A DNA stretch of 64,000 bases from Marivita geojedonensis (GTDB lineage: Bacteria; Pseudomonadota; Alphaproteobacteria; Rhodobacterales; Rhodobacteraceae): NCBI RefSeq assembly GCF_002115805.1, contig NZ_JFKC01000001.1, forward strand, positions 578,568-642,567, given 5' to 3'. Below the pieces are notes generated by a model. It was given only the letters and a program-made list of their open reading frames with translations, was not told the DNA's origin and searched no databases. The position numbers and the translations under genes are program-made. Of the stretch, positions 17,960 to 28,649 are shown piece by piece; the stretch's first letter is position 1; each line of letters opens with the position of its first letter.

Positions 17960-20140
17960 GTGAGATCAGCAGTAGGAACACAGATTTTGTTGCAGGACTA
18001 CGCACGCGCTGGACGCAACCAGAAATCCGAGCATATCGGAGACGACGAAATCGATCTCCTAGAGCTGTTCGGGTCGCTCTGGCGCGGCAAATGGATCATT
18101 TTGCTCTGCGCCTTGCTGGCGGGTCTTGGTGGCGGCTACTATGCGTTCCAACTTGCGGTACCGAAATATTCTGCGCAAACAACTCTCGCCATTCAGGTTG
18201 GTGGCTCGCAAATTGTCGATATCGACAGCGTGTTTTCAGGTGTCTCCGCCGACACCGTGTCTCTGAACACGGAAATCGAGGTCATCAAATCGCGCAAACT
18301 GGGAGAGCAACTCGTCAGAGAGCTCAATCTCACAGCGGATGCCGCATTTAATCCCTATCTCGCGGACACGGGGCCAGCCTTCTACGAACCGTATCTCGAA
18401 CCCTATCTGAAGGATTGGTTCGGCTTCGAATTTCCGGAAGAGCCGACACCGACGGAGTTTCAGCAGTTCGATCGCACAGTCGTTAACGCGATGAGCGCGA
18501 TCAGCGCGTCGTTACAGCGTGATACCTACGTGTTCACGCTCTCAGCCAAAACGGTTGATCCGCAGAAATCCGTCTTGCTCGTGAATACGCTGGCTCAGCT
18601 CTACATCGCGGACCAGATCGCCGTGAAATTCGAAGCCACTGAAAATGCGGTCACCTGGCTTTCTGAGCGTGTTACCGAGTTGGAAATTGAACTGAAAGAA
18701 AAAGAAGACGCCATCAAGGATCTCCGCTCCAGGTCAAACGTGGTCAATGCAGAGGTCCTTGCAGGATTAAACCAGCAAGCAAACGATATTCAGGACCGCC
18801 TGCAAAGCCTGCGTGAGACCGCGGAAGGAGCAACAACCCGTCTGGAACGTTTGCGAGCTCTTCAACTCGATGGATCGCCGGAAGAAATCCTGGAAGCCTT
18901 TCCCGACCCGGTACTTCAGAGGCTTTACAACGATCTGAGCGATGGCGGTCCGCAAAGGTTGACTTTGTTCGATGACCGTTTTGCACTGCTCGTGGATCGG
19001 GAGGCCACAGACACGCAACGTGCCCTGACGCAGGCCGAGTCCCTGTCTGCATCTTATGACGAGCTTCAAACCCGGATTGCCCTGCAGACGCAGGATCTGA
19101 TTGATCTACAGCAATTGGAACGCGAAGCGGAAGCAACGCGCATTCTCTACGATACATTTCTAGCGCGTCTGAAAGAGACAACTGTTCAACGTGGGTTGCA
19201 GGAGGCCGATGCCCGAGTGCTCTCACCTGCGATAAATGGCGTTTACGTTGAACCACGCAAGTCACGGATCGTGGCACTCTCGCTGATCCTGGGCAGCATG
19301 CTGGGGGTCGGCATTGTCTTGCTGCAGCAGTTTTTGCACAATGGCTTCCGGACCGCCGAGGATCTGGAGCGCCACACCGGTATCGGTGTTATGGGTCAAA
19401 TTCCGCGGATCCCGATTTCAAAACGCGAAGCCCTTATTCCCTATCTGAATGACAAACCCACATCTGCAGCCTCAGAGGCCGTCCGCAACCTGCGCACGTC
19501 GGTGATGCTGTCAAACATTGACCAGCCACCCAAGGTCATCATGTCGACCTCGTCGATTCCGGGCGAAGGCAAGACCACGCAGGCCATCGCATTGGCCAAG
19601 AATTTTGCGACTTTGGGGCGGAGTGTTCTCTTGATTGAATGCGATATCCGGAGACGAACCTTCAGCCGATATTTCAAAACCGCGCCTGATTGCGGGATCG
19701 TCTCGGCTTTGTCACGTCGTCGACCCCTGGATGAAATCGTCTTTCATGACAAGGCATTGTGCGCAGACGTGCTTATGGGAGAAAAGAGCTCGGTGAATGC
19801 GGCAGATCTCTTCAGTTCCGACCGCTTCCAGGAGTTTATTGGGAACGCCCGAAAATCCTACGATGTCATCATCATCGACACGCCGCCCGTCCTTGTGGTT
19901 CCCGATGCTCGTGTCATCGGCCAGGCTGTTGATGCAATTATCTATTCGGTGGCGTGGGACAAGACCGCCAAGGCCCAGGTGGACGAAGGTCTGCGTCAAC
20001 TGGCAGGCGCCAATCTCAAGGTTGCTGGATTTGTTCTGTCTCAGATCGACCCAAAAGGCATGCAGCGCTACGGCTATGGTGGTCGCTACAGCGCCTATGG
20101 GGCCTATGCCAAATACGGCAAACATTACTACGACACATGA
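17960..20140 (+). CDS. Wzc/ExoP-type polysaccharide co-polymerase and tyrosine autokinase
   Basis: The 726-residue inner-membrane protein controls chain length and export of exopolysaccharide. An N-terminal Wzz domain has helix one at about 33-55 (WIILLCALLAGLGGGYYAF). A long coiled-coil periplasmic part (about 215-395) and helix two at about 433-452 follow. The cytosolic BY-kinase domain has Walker A SIPGEGKTT near residue 532, Walker A' LLIECDIRRR and Walker B VIIIDTPPVL. A C-terminal Tyr cluster (YGYGGRYSAYGAYAKYGKHYYD) holds the expected autophosphorylation sites. The GTG start at 17960 is the first in frame. A strong terminator follows the stop. Confidence 0.94.
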   Translation: MRSAVGTQILLQDYARAGRNQKSEHIGDDEIDLLELFGSLWRGKWIILLCALLAGLGGGYYAFQLAVPKYSAQTTLAIQVGGSQIVDIDSVFSGVSADTVSLNTEIEVIKSRKLGEQLVRELNLTADAAFNPYLADTGPAFYEPYLEPYLKDWFGFEFPEEPTPTEFQQFDRTVVNAMSAISASLQRDTYVFTLSAKTVDPQKSVLLVNTLAQLYIADQIAVKFEATENAVTWLSERVTELEIELKEKEDAIKDLRSRSNVVNAEVLAGLNQQANDIQDRLQSLRETAEGATTRLERLRALQLDGSPEEILEAFPDPVLQRLYNDLSDGGPQRLTLFDDRFALLVDREATDTQRALTQAESLSASYDELQTRIALQTQDLIDLQQLEREAEATRILYDTFLARLKETTVQRGLQEADARVLSPAINGVYVEPRKSRIVALSLILGSMLGVGIVLLQQFLHNGFRTAEDLERHTGIGVMGQIPRIPISKREALIPYLNDKPTSAASEAVRNLRTSVMLSNIDQPPKVIMSTSSIPGEGKTTQAIALAKNFATLGRSVLLIECDIRRRTFSRYFKTAPDCGIVSALSRRRPLDEIVFHDKALCADVLMGEKSSVNAADLFSSDRFQEFIGNARKSYDVIIIDTPPVLVVPDARVIGQAVDAIIYSVAWDKTAKAQVDEGLRQLAGANLKVAGFVLSQIDPKGMQRYGYGGRYSAYGAYAKYGKHYYDT

Positions 20141-20172
20141 AAAAAGCGGGCCCCGAAGAGGCCCGCTTTTTT
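20141..20172. terminator. Bidirectional rho-independent terminator
   Basis: AAAAA precedes a GCGGGCC/GGCCCGC stem (20146-20152 with 20160-20166), which is followed by TTTTTT. It can end both the plus-strand wzc transcript and the convergent minus-strand wza operon. Confidence 0.9.
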
Positions 20173-20194
20173 ATCGTTTTGAGGAAGTTTTGGT

Positions 20195-21568
20195 TTAGTT
20201 GCCCGCAGCGTTTGCCGTGCTGATTGCTGCCCCAACGAGGCCAAAGGTTTGCTGGAGCGACCGGCCCCATTTTGTTACCGGCTGCTCTTCGATGAAGATG
20301 ATGTCATTGGGGCGCATCTCCATGCGAGCCGCCAAGGTCAGGTTCACCGCGTTGCTGGCATCCAGATGCCATGCTGTCACCGCACCAAATTCCGCAGGGT
20401 TTTCCGAGGCACGCAATACGTAAATGTGCCGTGAGCTTCCGGTCGCATTGCTGTAACCGCCACTGTCATAGAGCGCATCGGCAAGGGTCGCTGTCTGACC
20501 ATAAGGAAGCGCAAAGCGACTTTGCTTGGCTACCTCTCCTGTCAGATAAACATAATCCCGCTCGACGGCACCGTATTCGGCTCGTGCACCAAAATTCGAC
20601 CGTTGTTCGTCCAAAGCCGCCCGCCGAAACCCAACTTCAGCCTGCAGCTCAGCCAAAGCCTGTGTTCTGGCCTGGTTTCTCTGGGCAATCACATCGAGAC
20701 GCTGTTGGTAAAACAGCAAGGCTTGCTCGAGATCGTAGGTGGTATCGACATACACGGCATCACCATCGAGAAGGATACGCCGTTGCAGGGAGGCATCCGC
20801 AAAATAATCCCGAATGGGAATTTGGTAGAGCGTCCCGTTTCGGTAGATACGGATGGAGCCAAACTCGTCATTTGCCAGTTGAACCCCACCGGCAGCGGCC
20901 AGTGCTTCGCCGAGGGTCAGGGGCCGGAGCGTGATGGGTATCAGGGTTGAGCTGCCTACGGCGCCACCGATCACCACGCGCTGCGAATTAAATTCCGAGA
21001 CTTCAAGACTGAAGGCAGGATCGACCTGGTTCCGAACAAGGATCTCAAAAATCCGGGCCTCCGCTTCTTCCACCGTCAAGCCGGCGATATCGATCTGTCC
21101 GATTTCCGGAATGGCAATGCGGCCATCATCCCGCACCGTGTAGCCCTGCCGCCGGTTCTGGGCCGCAAGAAGTCCGGTCAGCTCTTCGACGGTTGTTCCA
21201 ACGGATTTCGTGGCGAGAAGAACGACGTCACCGACCCCGATCCGGTATGTTTCCGGAAGGATTTGCGGCGGCGGGCGCAGCTGCAATGTGCCCGGTGTTT
21301 CCTCCGGGACGAAGGGTTCTTCCGGAAGGGGTCCCCCAAACCGCAAAGACCCTCCTCCCGCTGTCTGGTAGAAGGCTGCCGGAAGAGATTTAGGTGTGTA
21401 GGACGAGCGGTTCGCCACCAGCACACTTTGTGCCGTGAGCGGGATTTCACGGACGGCTACGCCGGCGCCCGCGTCTTTTACAGTCGGGCTATGGTAGGTA
21501 ATGCCGCATGCCGTTGTCACAAGAGCTGTGCTCAACAGCGCGATCCCAAGATAATTTCGGCGCTTCAT
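20195..21568 (-). CDS. Wza-like outer-membrane polysaccharide export lipoprotein
   Basis: The 457-residue protein has a lipoprotein signal with lipobox TTA-C, Cys21. The polysaccharide export (PES) domain begins at YRIGVGDVVLL (about 106) and is followed by SLBB repeats with RVVIGGAVGSSTLIPIT and YVYLTGEVAKQSRFALPYG. A C-terminal amphipathic stretch precedes the end, as in the Wza membrane helix. It forms the outer-membrane channel for the exopolysaccharide and docks on the Wzc-like protein encoded convergently. It is last in the yjbH-yjbF-wza operon. Confidence 0.93.
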   Translation of the reverse strand: MKRRNYLGIALLSTALVTTACGITYHSPTVKDAGAGVAVREIPLTAQSVLVANRSSYTPKSLPAAFYQTAGGGSLRFGGPLPEEPFVPEETPGTLQLRPPPQILPETYRIGVGDVVLLATKSVGTTVEELTGLLAAQNRRQGYTVRDDGRIAIPEIGQIDIAGLTVEEAEARIFEILVRNQVDPAFSLEVSEFNSQRVVIGGAVGSSTLIPITLRPLTLGEALAAAGGVQLANDEFGSIRIYRNGTLYQIPIRDYFADASLQRRILLDGDAVYVDTTYDLEQALLFYQQRLDVIAQRNQARTQALAELQAEVGFRRAALDEQRSNFGARAEYGAVERDYVYLTGEVAKQSRFALPYGQTATLADALYDSGGYSNATGSSRHIYVLRASENPAEFGAVTAWHLDASNAVNLTLAARMEMRPNDIIFIEEQPVTKWGRSLQQTFGLVGAAISTANAAGN

Positions 21569-21615
21569 ACTCGACCCTCAATTCCGATTCGACGTCGGCG
21601 TTCCATCGCGAAAAC

Positions 21616-22212
21616 TTAACGGATGACCCGCTCGGTTTCCACGTAACCAACGCCCGGCGAGACCCATTGGCGTGATTTCAGAACCAAGCCGTTGCTATTT
21701 CGCCAGTATGTATTCTCGATCTGCCGCTCATCGTTGATGCAGGCTTCTGTGATGCGTGTGGCAGTGACAAGGCGATTTCCGACAGGTGTTTGGACGGATT
21801 GTGTGTCAGACCTGCGGCACTGAAACGTCATGAAAAAGCTTTGGTATTCGCCATTCATATAACCATTGATCCGCGGCGCCCACGCGAGTGCTCCGCCATT
21901 TACCGCCGCGATCGACTGGGTTGCATCAGCTCCCATGAGGTCATCACCCAGACCACGCGTCGAGACGATCACGCCTTGATCGAATGAAAACGTTGCGTTG
22001 TCTGCCGTCCGCCATGTGACAACGCTGCCGATGCGGGCAGCTTCAGTGGCAAAGCCCTGCGCACCGAGCACGGGAACAGACACTTGGAGACTGTCACGGG
22101 TGGCTGTCCCGATCACGACCTCTGAACCACCAAGACCCGCAAGTGATGTGAGCTGAGAACACGCGCCAAGGATCGTAGCAACCACGAGACTTATGAAAGA
22201 CCGCCACATCAT
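21616..22212 (-). CDS. yjbF: YjbF/GfcB-family lipoprotein
   Basis: The 198-residue product starts at the ATG that overlaps the yjbH stop (ATGA). The signal MMWRSFISLVVATILGAC gives lipid-modified Cys18. The remainder (for example TRDSLQVSVPVLGAQG and YWRNSNGLVLKSRQWVSPGVGYV) matches YjbF/GfcB, a beta-rich periplasmic lipoprotein of group 4 capsule and EPS operons. Its exact role is unknown in the family; the fixed link with YjbH and Wza suggests help in outer-membrane export or retention of the polymer. Confidence 0.85.
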   Translation of the reverse strand: MMWRSFISLVVATILGACSQLTSLAGLGGSEVVIGTATRDSLQVSVPVLGAQGFATEAARIGSVVTWRTADNATFSFDQGVIVSTRGLGDDLMGADATQSIAAVNGGALAWAPRINGYMNGEYQSFFMTFQCRRSDTQSVQTPVGNRLVTATRITEACINDERQIENTYWRNSNGLVLKSRQWVSPGVGYVETERVIR

Positions 22213-24308
22213 TTCCAGAACCGCCCCCATCCGTTTTGTAGTTCCGGTTTATGGAGCTCCCGCACGGTCTCGTAGAGACGGTCCGACACATTCAAGCGCG
22301 CACCGCCATCACGCTGCACCGGGCGCATCGTGTAGGTCAGTTTGTCTGTATTAGGTTGCCCCGTGACCGTGCTGATCGGAATCTCGAACCGCAGACCTTT
22401 GTCGAACGAGCCTTCGCCAAAATCATCAAAGCTGACATCGGTGAAAGTGGCAAACGCCCCAACTTTCCAGCCGTTTTTGAACTCACGATCCAGTGTAAAG
22501 GTGGTTCCCCAATCTCCGGCGAGATAGCGGCCAACATCGAGCTGGGAATGAAACCCGTTGCCCATATCCCAATATCCAGAGACATGGCCGGTTGCGACTT
22601 CATAATCCCTGAACCCAAAGAGCTGGTCGAAGTCACGTTGCTTGACGTAGTTGAGCTCAGCTCCCAAGGCGAACGGACTGTCGATCGGTTTCCAGAGCAG
22701 TTCCGTTGAAATCCCGCCAAACATCGGCTCCAGGTATCCGGCAGTCACTCGACCGTAAAGATCTTCGCCTGGCTTGAAGTAATACGCGCCTACCAACTCC
22801 GTGATCGCAGGATCCCCTTCGCGATCGTAGATGTTGAAATCCGAGCGCACTTTTTCGAGCACCGATGTAGAGGCACGGGTGCTTTCGTCGAGATTGCCAG
22901 CGAGTTTTTTGCGGACGGCACCGCGGAGTTCAAAACCAGGAGCAGGCTGGTATTTTGCAGCCAGTTCGAGGCCAACATCGACCCGGATGGGATCATCCGG
23001 GTCGAACAGACTTGGCGTCAGATAGGGGCGCAACTGCCATTCGAATTGCGGATACCGTCCAGAGATCGGCGATAGCGGCCCAGTGTCAGGTTCAATGGAG
23101 GCACGGGCAAAACTGCTCCAGCTATTGTCGTAGGTGTATTCGAGCTCTTCGAGATCTGAGCGGTTCAAGGTCACGGCCGCCCCAGAAAGTCCCGCGACAA
23201 CAGGCACAATCGTAAATGTATCGACACCTGTTGGCACCGAATGGGTCAGTGCCCGCGCCGTTCGACCAACAACCTGCGCCATGTTCGGATACGTGGCGTT
23301 TTCAACCTCGATCCGGATGCTGCGCCCTGACGCCGAGAAGCCATGCAGCTTCAACCCGGACTGTGCAAGAGCAGCCTGAATCCTATTTTGGACACGGGTT
23401 TCTCCAATGGAGTCTACGCTCCATCCAAGAGAAGCTGCATTGCGTCGCGGCAAGACCGGCATCGGCGCACGATCAATCCCTGGTCCCCCACTGGGTGATT
23501 TGGGGTTGGTTGCAAATGTGGCCTGCACCCCGAATTCCGAGCCATAGAGATAATGCGCGCCGAGCGTGATGCCGGGGCGGTATTGGTAGGAAACACCGAA
23601 GTTGTAGGGTGACTTGCGTTCAAAGGCAGATCCATCCTCAAACGGATAAGCATCCGATGAGTATTCAGCGGTGATGGCGAGTTTCTCGGTCGCCTGCCAC
23701 TCAATCCCGCCAAAGAACGCCGCGTTACCTCGGAAGAACTGGTCCGCTTCAACGGTTCCGCCTTTGCCAAAATCACGGGTTGGTCGTGTCTTCATCGCAT
23801 CACTGAAGACGCCGAGTGGATTATCAAACCCGCCGACGCCTGCCAGACGACCCCAGCCCAAACCGCCGGTTACGCGAACACCACTTCCAAGCGTTTTGGT
23901 GGCAACGACATATTCAGAGGAATAGATCCCTGTTCCGAGAAAGTCGTTCAAGCCAACAGCTACAGCAGGCTGCCAAGTGTCCGGGTTTTCGTCGATCAGA
24001 CGATATTGAAGCGAGAAGCTTCGATCGAAGAGTTCGGATCCTTCGCGCTGGAAGTTTTCAATATTTGAGTAGCGGAAACTCCCGGACAGGCGCGGCGTGA
24101 TTTGGAACGTGATCGTGTTACGCGACTGGTTCTTGAAGTAACTGGACGTGAAGGCCAGTTCTGCATCCGGACGGCTCAACGCCGACGGCGTGTCGATCAG
24201 ACCTGGATAGCCATAAGTATTGTATCCGGAATACGGCTCAGCCAGAGACTGGCCCAAAAACACGCCTCCAGACGCCACAACAAGAGTTGATCTGATCAAG
24301 TACCGCAC
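22209..24308 (-). CDS. yjbH: YjbH/GfcD-family outer-membrane beta-barrel protein
   Basis: The 699-residue protein has a signal peptide (about 1-23, ending SLA-E). The start of the mature part, PYSGYNTYGYPGLIDTPSA, is the diagnostic N-terminus of YjbH. Many alternating strands (for example SFRYSNIENF and YQYRPGITLGAHYLYGSEFG) point to a two-barrel outer-membrane protein, which recent knowledge of GfcD/YjbH suggests is a secretion pore partner. It is translationally coupled to yjbF by a 4-base overlap. It is first in the operon; the 219 bp upstream hold the promoter. Confidence 0.9.
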   Translation of the reverse strand: MRYLIRSTLVVASGGVFLGQSLAEPYSGYNTYGYPGLIDTPSALSRPDAELAFTSSYFKNQSRNTITFQITPRLSGSFRYSNIENFQREGSELFDRSFSLQYRLIDENPDTWQPAVAVGLNDFLGTGIYSSEYVVATKTLGSGVRVTGGLGWGRLAGVGGFDNPLGVFSDAMKTRPTRDFGKGGTVEADQFFRGNAAFFGGIEWQATEKLAITAEYSSDAYPFEDGSAFERKSPYNFGVSYQYRPGITLGAHYLYGSEFGVQATFATNPKSPSGGPGIDRAPMPVLPRRNAASLGWSVDSIGETRVQNRIQAALAQSGLKLHGFSASGRSIRIEVENATYPNMAQVVGRTARALTHSVPTGVDTFTIVPVVAGLSGAAVTLNRSDLEELEYTYDNSWSSFARASIEPDTGPLSPISGRYPQFEWQLRPYLTPSLFDPDDPIRVDVGLELAAKYQPAPGFELRGAVRKKLAGNLDESTRASTSVLEKVRSDFNIYDREGDPAITELVGAYYFKPGEDLYGRVTAGYLEPMFGGISTELLWKPIDSPFALGAELNYVKQRDFDQLFGFRDYEVATGHVSGYWDMGNGFHSQLDVGRYLAGDWGTTFTLDREFKNGWKVGAFATFTDVSFDDFGEGSFDKGLRFEIPISTVTGQPNTDKLTYTMRPVQRDGGARLNVSDRLYETVRELHKPELQNGWGRFWK

Positions 24309-24527
24309 TGCTGCCTCCGGAGAATCATTTTTCTTTGGGATTCTCTCCGCCTCTAGCGTCGTCTGTTCTATGCGCGCGCTCTATTGATTTCGACAGGTTT
24401 TCATGGACGAAATCTGATCGTTGCAAACGAGTCACGCAACGTAGTCCATTCGACTACGCCAAAAGACTAACACTGTGTCGGACGAAAGAACTGTCCAAAA
24501 CAACTATTCGACGTGTCGCAGAAAGCC

Positions 24528-25496
24528 TCAGGCGCGAAAATCCTCCTGATGATCGAGGAACCAGCGGTAAGTCTCCCGAATTCCGTTTTCCAAGGGGATC
24601 TGGGCGGTCCAGCCCATATTGCTGAGCCGCGAAACATCCATCAGTTTGCGAGGCGTCCCATCCGGTTTTGATGGATCCGTCAGAATCTGGCCCGTGAAGC
24701 CGGTGACGTTGGCCACAAGTTTCGCTAGCTCAAGGATCGACACATCGGTTCCGGATCCAACATTGATATGGCTGAGCATGGGCTCCGTGTTGGCTTGGTA
24801 GGTCGATTTGTCGAGATCCAGAACAAAGAGGCTTGCCTCGGCCATGTCATCGACATGGAGAAATTCACGGCGGGGTGATCCTGTGCCCCAAATGGTCACG
24901 CTGTCGCGACCCTCTTCCTTTGCCTCATGAAATCGACGGATCAAAGCGGGCAGAACATGAGAGTTCTCGGGATGGAAATTGTCGCCCGGACCGTAAAGAT
25001 TGGTCGGCATGACCGAACGGTAGTCCGTTCCATATTGCCGGTTGTAGCTTTCACAGAGCTTGATCCCGGCAATCTTGGCGATGGCATAGGGTTCATTGGT
25101 AGGCTCCAACGTCCCGGTCAGAAGCGCCTGCTCGGCCATCGGCTGATCTGCATGTTTGGGGTAAATACAGGACGAACCCAATTGCAGAAGACGTATCACG
25201 CCCGCAGCATAGGCTTCATGGATGACGTTACACTCCATCATCAGATTTTCGTAAATGAACTCGGCAGGGTAGGTGTTGTTGGCGTGAATGCCGCCCACCT
25301 TGGCGGCTGCCAGAATGACAACATCCGGACGTTGGGCCTTCAGGAAGGCGCGCACCTGCGATTGATCGGTCAGATCAAGCTCGGAATGGGTGCGGGTGAT
25401 GATCGTTAGATCTTCGCCGGACGCTTTGCGCGCTTCCAATCGACGCAGGATTGCCCCTCCCACCATGCCCCGATGTCCGGCAAGATAGATTTTCAT
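24528..25496 (-). CDS. fcl: GDP-L-fucose synthase
   Basis: The 322-residue SDR-family epimerase/reductase makes GDP-L-fucose from GDP-4-keto-6-deoxymannose. The ATG at 25496 puts the NADP-binding [10 protein letters not shown] at residue 7; a longer frame is ignored. The catalytic Ser region is GSSCIYP, the YxxxK motif is YAIAKIAG, and the family segment [27 protein letters not shown] is present. Only 5 bp separate it from gmd, which supplies its substrate. Cytosolic. It feeds the GT11 fucosyltransferase at 41125. Confidence 0.95.
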   Translation of the reverse strand: MKIYLAGHRGMVGGAILRRLEARKASGEDLTIITRTHSELDLTDQSQVRAFLKAQRPDVVILAAAKVGGIHANNTYPAEFIYENLMMECNVIHEAYAAGVIRLLQLGSSCIYPKHADQPMAEQALLTGTLEPTNEPYAIAKIAGIKLCESYNRQYGTDYRSVMPTNLYGPGDNFHPENSHVLPALIRRFHEAKEEGRDSVTIWGTGSPRREFLHVDDMAEASLFVLDLDKSTYQANTEPMLSHINVGSGTDVSILELAKLVANVTGFTGQILTDPSKPDGTPRKLMDVSRLSNMGWTAQIPLENGIRETYRWFLDHQEDFRA

Positions 25497-25501
25497 GGGC
25501 G

Positions 25502-26626
25502 TCACCCGTTTTCCAGGCTGACTGGAATGTCGTGCCCATGTGCCTTGAGAAACGCATGTCGCTGCGCAATCTTCAGGTCTTCGGCGACCATCTCGGCACA
25601 CATTTCCTGCGTTGTAATCTCGGGCTCCCAACCCAACGCGGCCTTGGCTTTGGACGGGTCCCCAAGGAGTGTTTCGACTTCCGCCGGACGGAAATACCTC
25701 GGATCAATCCGCATGATCACATCCCCGGGTTTCACGGACGGAGACTTGTCGCTTGTCACCGAGACCACAGTCGCAATCTCATCGACCCCATCCCCAGAGA
25801 ATTCCAGGGTGATGCCAAGCTCTTTCGCGCTCCATGTGATGAATTGGCGAACCGAGTATTGCTGTCCTGTCGCGATCACAAAGTCCTCGGGCGCGTCCTG
25901 CTGCAGCATCATCCACTGCATGCGGACATAGTCTTTGGCGTGCCCCCAATCACGCAGAGCATCGATATTGCCCATGTAGAGGCAGTCCTCCAAACCCTGC
26001 GCAATATTGGCGAGGCCTCTGGTGATCTTTCGGGTGACAAATGTCTCTCCCCGCCGCGGACTCTCGTGATTGAAGAGAATGCCATTGCAGGCATACATGC
26101 CATAGGCTTCGCGATAGTTTACCGTGATCCAGAAGGAATAGAGTTTCGCAACAGCGTATGGGCTACGCGGATAGAACGGCGTGGTTTCTTTCTGGGGCGT
26201 TTCCTGCACAAGCCCGTAGAGTTCCGACGTTGAGGCCTGGTAGAAACGCGTTTTGCGTTCAAGTCCCAAAAACCGGATGGCCTCCAAAAGGCGCAGCGTC
26301 CCGATCCCATCAACATCGGCGGTGTATTCAGGGGCCTCGAAACTCACGGCGACATGGCTCTGCGCGCCAAGGTTATAGACCTCGTCCGGCTCCGTTTCCT
26401 GCAGGATCCGGGTGAGGTTCGAGGTGTCCGTCAGATCACCATAGTGCAGCTTGAACTTTGGATTTGTCTCGTGCGGATCCTGATAAATGTGATCGATCCG
26501 CTGTGTGTTGAACGACGAGGCGCGGCGCTTGATGCCATGTACCTCGTATCCTTTATCCAGAAGGAATTCGGCAAGATAAGACCCGTCCTGCCCCGTCACG
26601 CCAGTGATCAATGCCCGTTTGCTCAT
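25502..26626 (-). CDS. gmd: GDP-mannose 4,6-dehydratase
   Basis: The 374-residue extended SDR enzyme converts GDP-D-mannose to GDP-4-keto-6-deoxy-D-mannose. The NADP site is [15 protein letters not shown], the conserved segment [17 protein letters not shown] follows, the catalytic triad lies at STSELYG and [10 protein letters not shown], and [11 protein letters not shown] is present. Length and motifs are standard. It lies between a family-2 glycosyltransferase (15 bp upstream) and fcl (5 bp downstream), so the three form one operon. Confidence 0.96.
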   Translation of the reverse strand: MSKRALITGVTGQDGSYLAEFLLDKGYEVHGIKRRASSFNTQRIDHIYQDPHETNPKFKLHYGDLTDTSNLTRILQETEPDEVYNLGAQSHVAVSFEAPEYTADVDGIGTLRLLEAIRFLGLERKTRFYQASTSELYGLVQETPQKETTPFYPRSPYAVAKLYSFWITVNYREAYGMYACNGILFNHESPRRGETFVTRKITRGLANIAQGLEDCLYMGNIDALRDWGHAKDYVRMQWMMLQQDAPEDFVIATGQQYSVRQFITWSAKELGITLEFSGDGVDEIATVVSVTSDKSPSVKPGDVIMRIDPRYFRPAEVETLLGDPSKAKAALGWEPEITTQEMCAEMVAEDLKIAQRHAFLKAHGHDIPVSLENG

Positions 26627-26641
26627 CGGTCTCTGTCTACC

Positions 26642-27382
26642 TCAAAAGAACTGTTGGATTTTGGAGAGATTTTTCCGGGCCAAGGTGCCCAGGCCCCCGA
26701 CCCCGTTGCTCCGGATCGCACGGTAGTCTTCCCGACTTTTCCGGAGGATCTTGCCCAGGGATTTGTTGCTTTCACCACCTACCCGCATTTTGACCATGAC
26801 GTCCGGGATGTATCCCAGCTTGATCTGCCCTTTTCCCAGATATCGCAGCATGGCGTCGTAGTCTGCGGCAATCCGGTAAGATGTGTCGTAAAGGCCATAC
26901 CTGTCAAAGACATCGCGCCTCAGATACACGGTGGGGTGCGGTGGCATCCATCCTTTGGACAGGCGGTCTTGACTGTATGGGCCTGAGCGCCATCGGCGGA
27001 TGATACGGCTCGTGTCGTCTGCCGCAACATAGTCGAGATCGCCGTAAACGCCATCGAGATCCGGATTCGAAAGAGCCTCCGCCACAGCTGTCAGGACGTC
27101 AGTATGCGCGAACAAATCATCCGAATGCATAAGCCCGATGACGTCACCCTGCGCACGGCGAATGCCGCGGTTGATTGCATCATAGATGCCGTCATCCGGC
27201 TCGGAGGTAAGGCGCATCCTGTCGTTGGATATTTCGGCAATCAGGTCGACCGTTCCATCGGTGGAGCCACCATCTTGAATGACGTGCTCGACCTGAGCAT
27301 AATTTTGTGAGGACACACTGCCGAGCGCCTGCGCAATGGTGGCCCGGCGGTTATAGACTGCGGTGACAACGGAGATTTTCAA
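26642..27382 (-). CDS. Family 2 glycosyltransferase (WcaA/WcaE-like)
   Basis: The 246-residue GT-A enzyme adds a sugar to the lipid-linked repeat unit. The N-terminus ISVVTAVYNRRATIAQALGSV, the segment HVIQDGGSTDGTVD and the metal-binding region around IGLMHSDDLF (DxD-like) are classic. The end (KSREDYRAIRSNGVGG) matches colanic-acid WcaE-type transferases. No membrane segment is evident. It is the first gene of the gmd-fcl operon. Confidence 0.88.
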   Translation of the reverse strand: MKISVVTAVYNRRATIAQALGSVSSQNYAQVEHVIQDGGSTDGTVDLIAEISNDRMRLTSEPDDGIYDAINRGIRRAQGDVIGLMHSDDLFAHTDVLTAVAEALSNPDLDGVYGDLDYVAADDTSRIIRRWRSGPYSQDRLSKGWMPPHPTVYLRRDVFDRYGLYDTSYRIAADYDAMLRYLGKGQIKLGYIPDVMVKMRVGGESNKSLGKILRKSREDYRAIRSNGVGGLGTLARKNLSKIQQFF

Positions 27383-28085
27383 AGGGGAAATTGGTTTGGC
27401 TGGGATTTGGTCAGATCAGGGATGAAGCCGTGACGTTAGTGCAGATACCAGGTCGTTTGAAGCCCATAATGGGGTAGAGATTGGCACTGAAGGCCATAGT
27501 ATTTTGCCGGTCGCCCGTCCCTCATGAAGGAAAGGAATATCCTAATAACGCCCACTATCAGGTATTTGGACCATCTCACATCCTCTTTGACCACAACCCC
27601 GAAAAGAATTGATATTTCAGCGCTTTAAGCTCTAACCTTTCAACATCGCCAAATTCAACCTATGATTGATTTCTGGCTTTGTTTCGGGACATCGCCCTTT
27701 GCACACGGATTATGCATACCGCTCTTCACCAATGATATTTTGCGCCAATCTGGATAGAATCTGACAGTGCATTTGCAAAAGAGCCTTTAAAAATACTGAC
27801 CTTGAGCACAGGATAATTTGGAGTACAGGTCAAGCCGAATGATCCGAGACGCCAGACGTTTGTTTCGCAGAGCCCTCTGTGCCTTGAACGTGCACAGCTG
27901 GAGGGACAGTTCCAGCATGCCCGAAGAGGTTTGCCAGTACTGCTACAAACGGCGCGGAAAAACCGTCTAGCGTCGCGTGTTTGAGACATTTCCGCTCTCT
28001 CGCACTTGCTGGACCGTGCTTGTTCTGATTTCCAGGGCAATGTCATGTCGACATATCCTGTGTTTGTTTTGGGACTTGAGAGGTT
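27383..28085. other. Gene-free junction at the left side of the integrase insertion
   Basis: About 700 bp without a supported gene. It holds the promoter of the glycosyltransferase-gmd-fcl operon at its left end. The rest is AT-richer than the neighbouring genes, and the open frame at 27726-28046 has no recognisable product. It may mark the boundary of the inserted integrase region. Confidence 0.45.
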
Positions 28086-28649
28086 TCATGCCGCCATCCG
28101 CGCTTGGTCCCGTACCGCAACCCAGGACTGCAGAGCTTTGCGACGCTGCGCGCGAGCTTCCCGCACATAGCGCTGCAACAGGCGGTGCCGCTTGCCACCC
28201 CGAGCCGTCTCTTCGACCTCAACCTTGGCAATACGCGTAAGCAGGCTTAGTGCCTCGCGCCGCTGGCGCTTGGTACAGGGCTCAACAGCAAGCTCATCGA
28301 GGATCATGTCCCGCAGCTCCTTGAACTCAGTCAGGACATCGGATGGCCGTTCGCGACCTGACTCGAAGTCCTTGAGCGCCTGCTCAGCGCGCACCAGACC
28401 CGCTTCGGCCTGTGCCAGTATCAGGGCTTGAACGCCAAGATCGTCATCGGGCATCAAATCCTGCGCTTGCAGATCGGGTTGGTTCAGAATGACCGCCAAC
28501 CAGGAGGCAACAGACGTCGGATCGAGCCGGCCTGTGACGCCATGCCGACGGGCGTTCTGCGCGACCACGGCTTTCCCGCGCTCCGATCTTGGCCCCGTAC
28601 TCTTCTGCGCATTGACCCGATTGCGGGCGGTTTGGTCTCGGTGGGTCAT
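28086..28649 (-). CDS. Conserved hypothetical protein with basic N-terminal motif
   Basis: The 187-residue cytosolic product begins with RNRVNAQKSTGPRSERGKAVVAQNARRHGVTGR. I know this as a recurring N-terminal signature of multi-copy hypothetical proteins found near mobile elements in several phyla. The rest is mostly helical and charged, with a basic C-terminus. Its start overlaps the end of the next upstream gene by 4 bases (ATGA). Function unknown. DNA or RNA contact is possible from the Arg/Lys content. Confidence 0.6.
   Translation of the reverse strand: MTHRDQTARNRVNAQKSTGPRSERGKAVVAQNARRHGVTGRLDPTSVASWLAVILNQPDLQAQDLMPDDDLGVQALILAQAEAGLVRAEQALKDFESGRERPSDVLTEFKELRDMILDELAVEPCTKRQRREALSLLTRIAKVEVEETARGGKRHRLLQRYVREARAQRRKALQSWVAVRDQARMAA

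Noticed and set aside
27726..28046. 106-codon minus-strand frame in the gap left of the integrase region
   Set aside because: No ribosome site, odd composition and no family features; probably chance.
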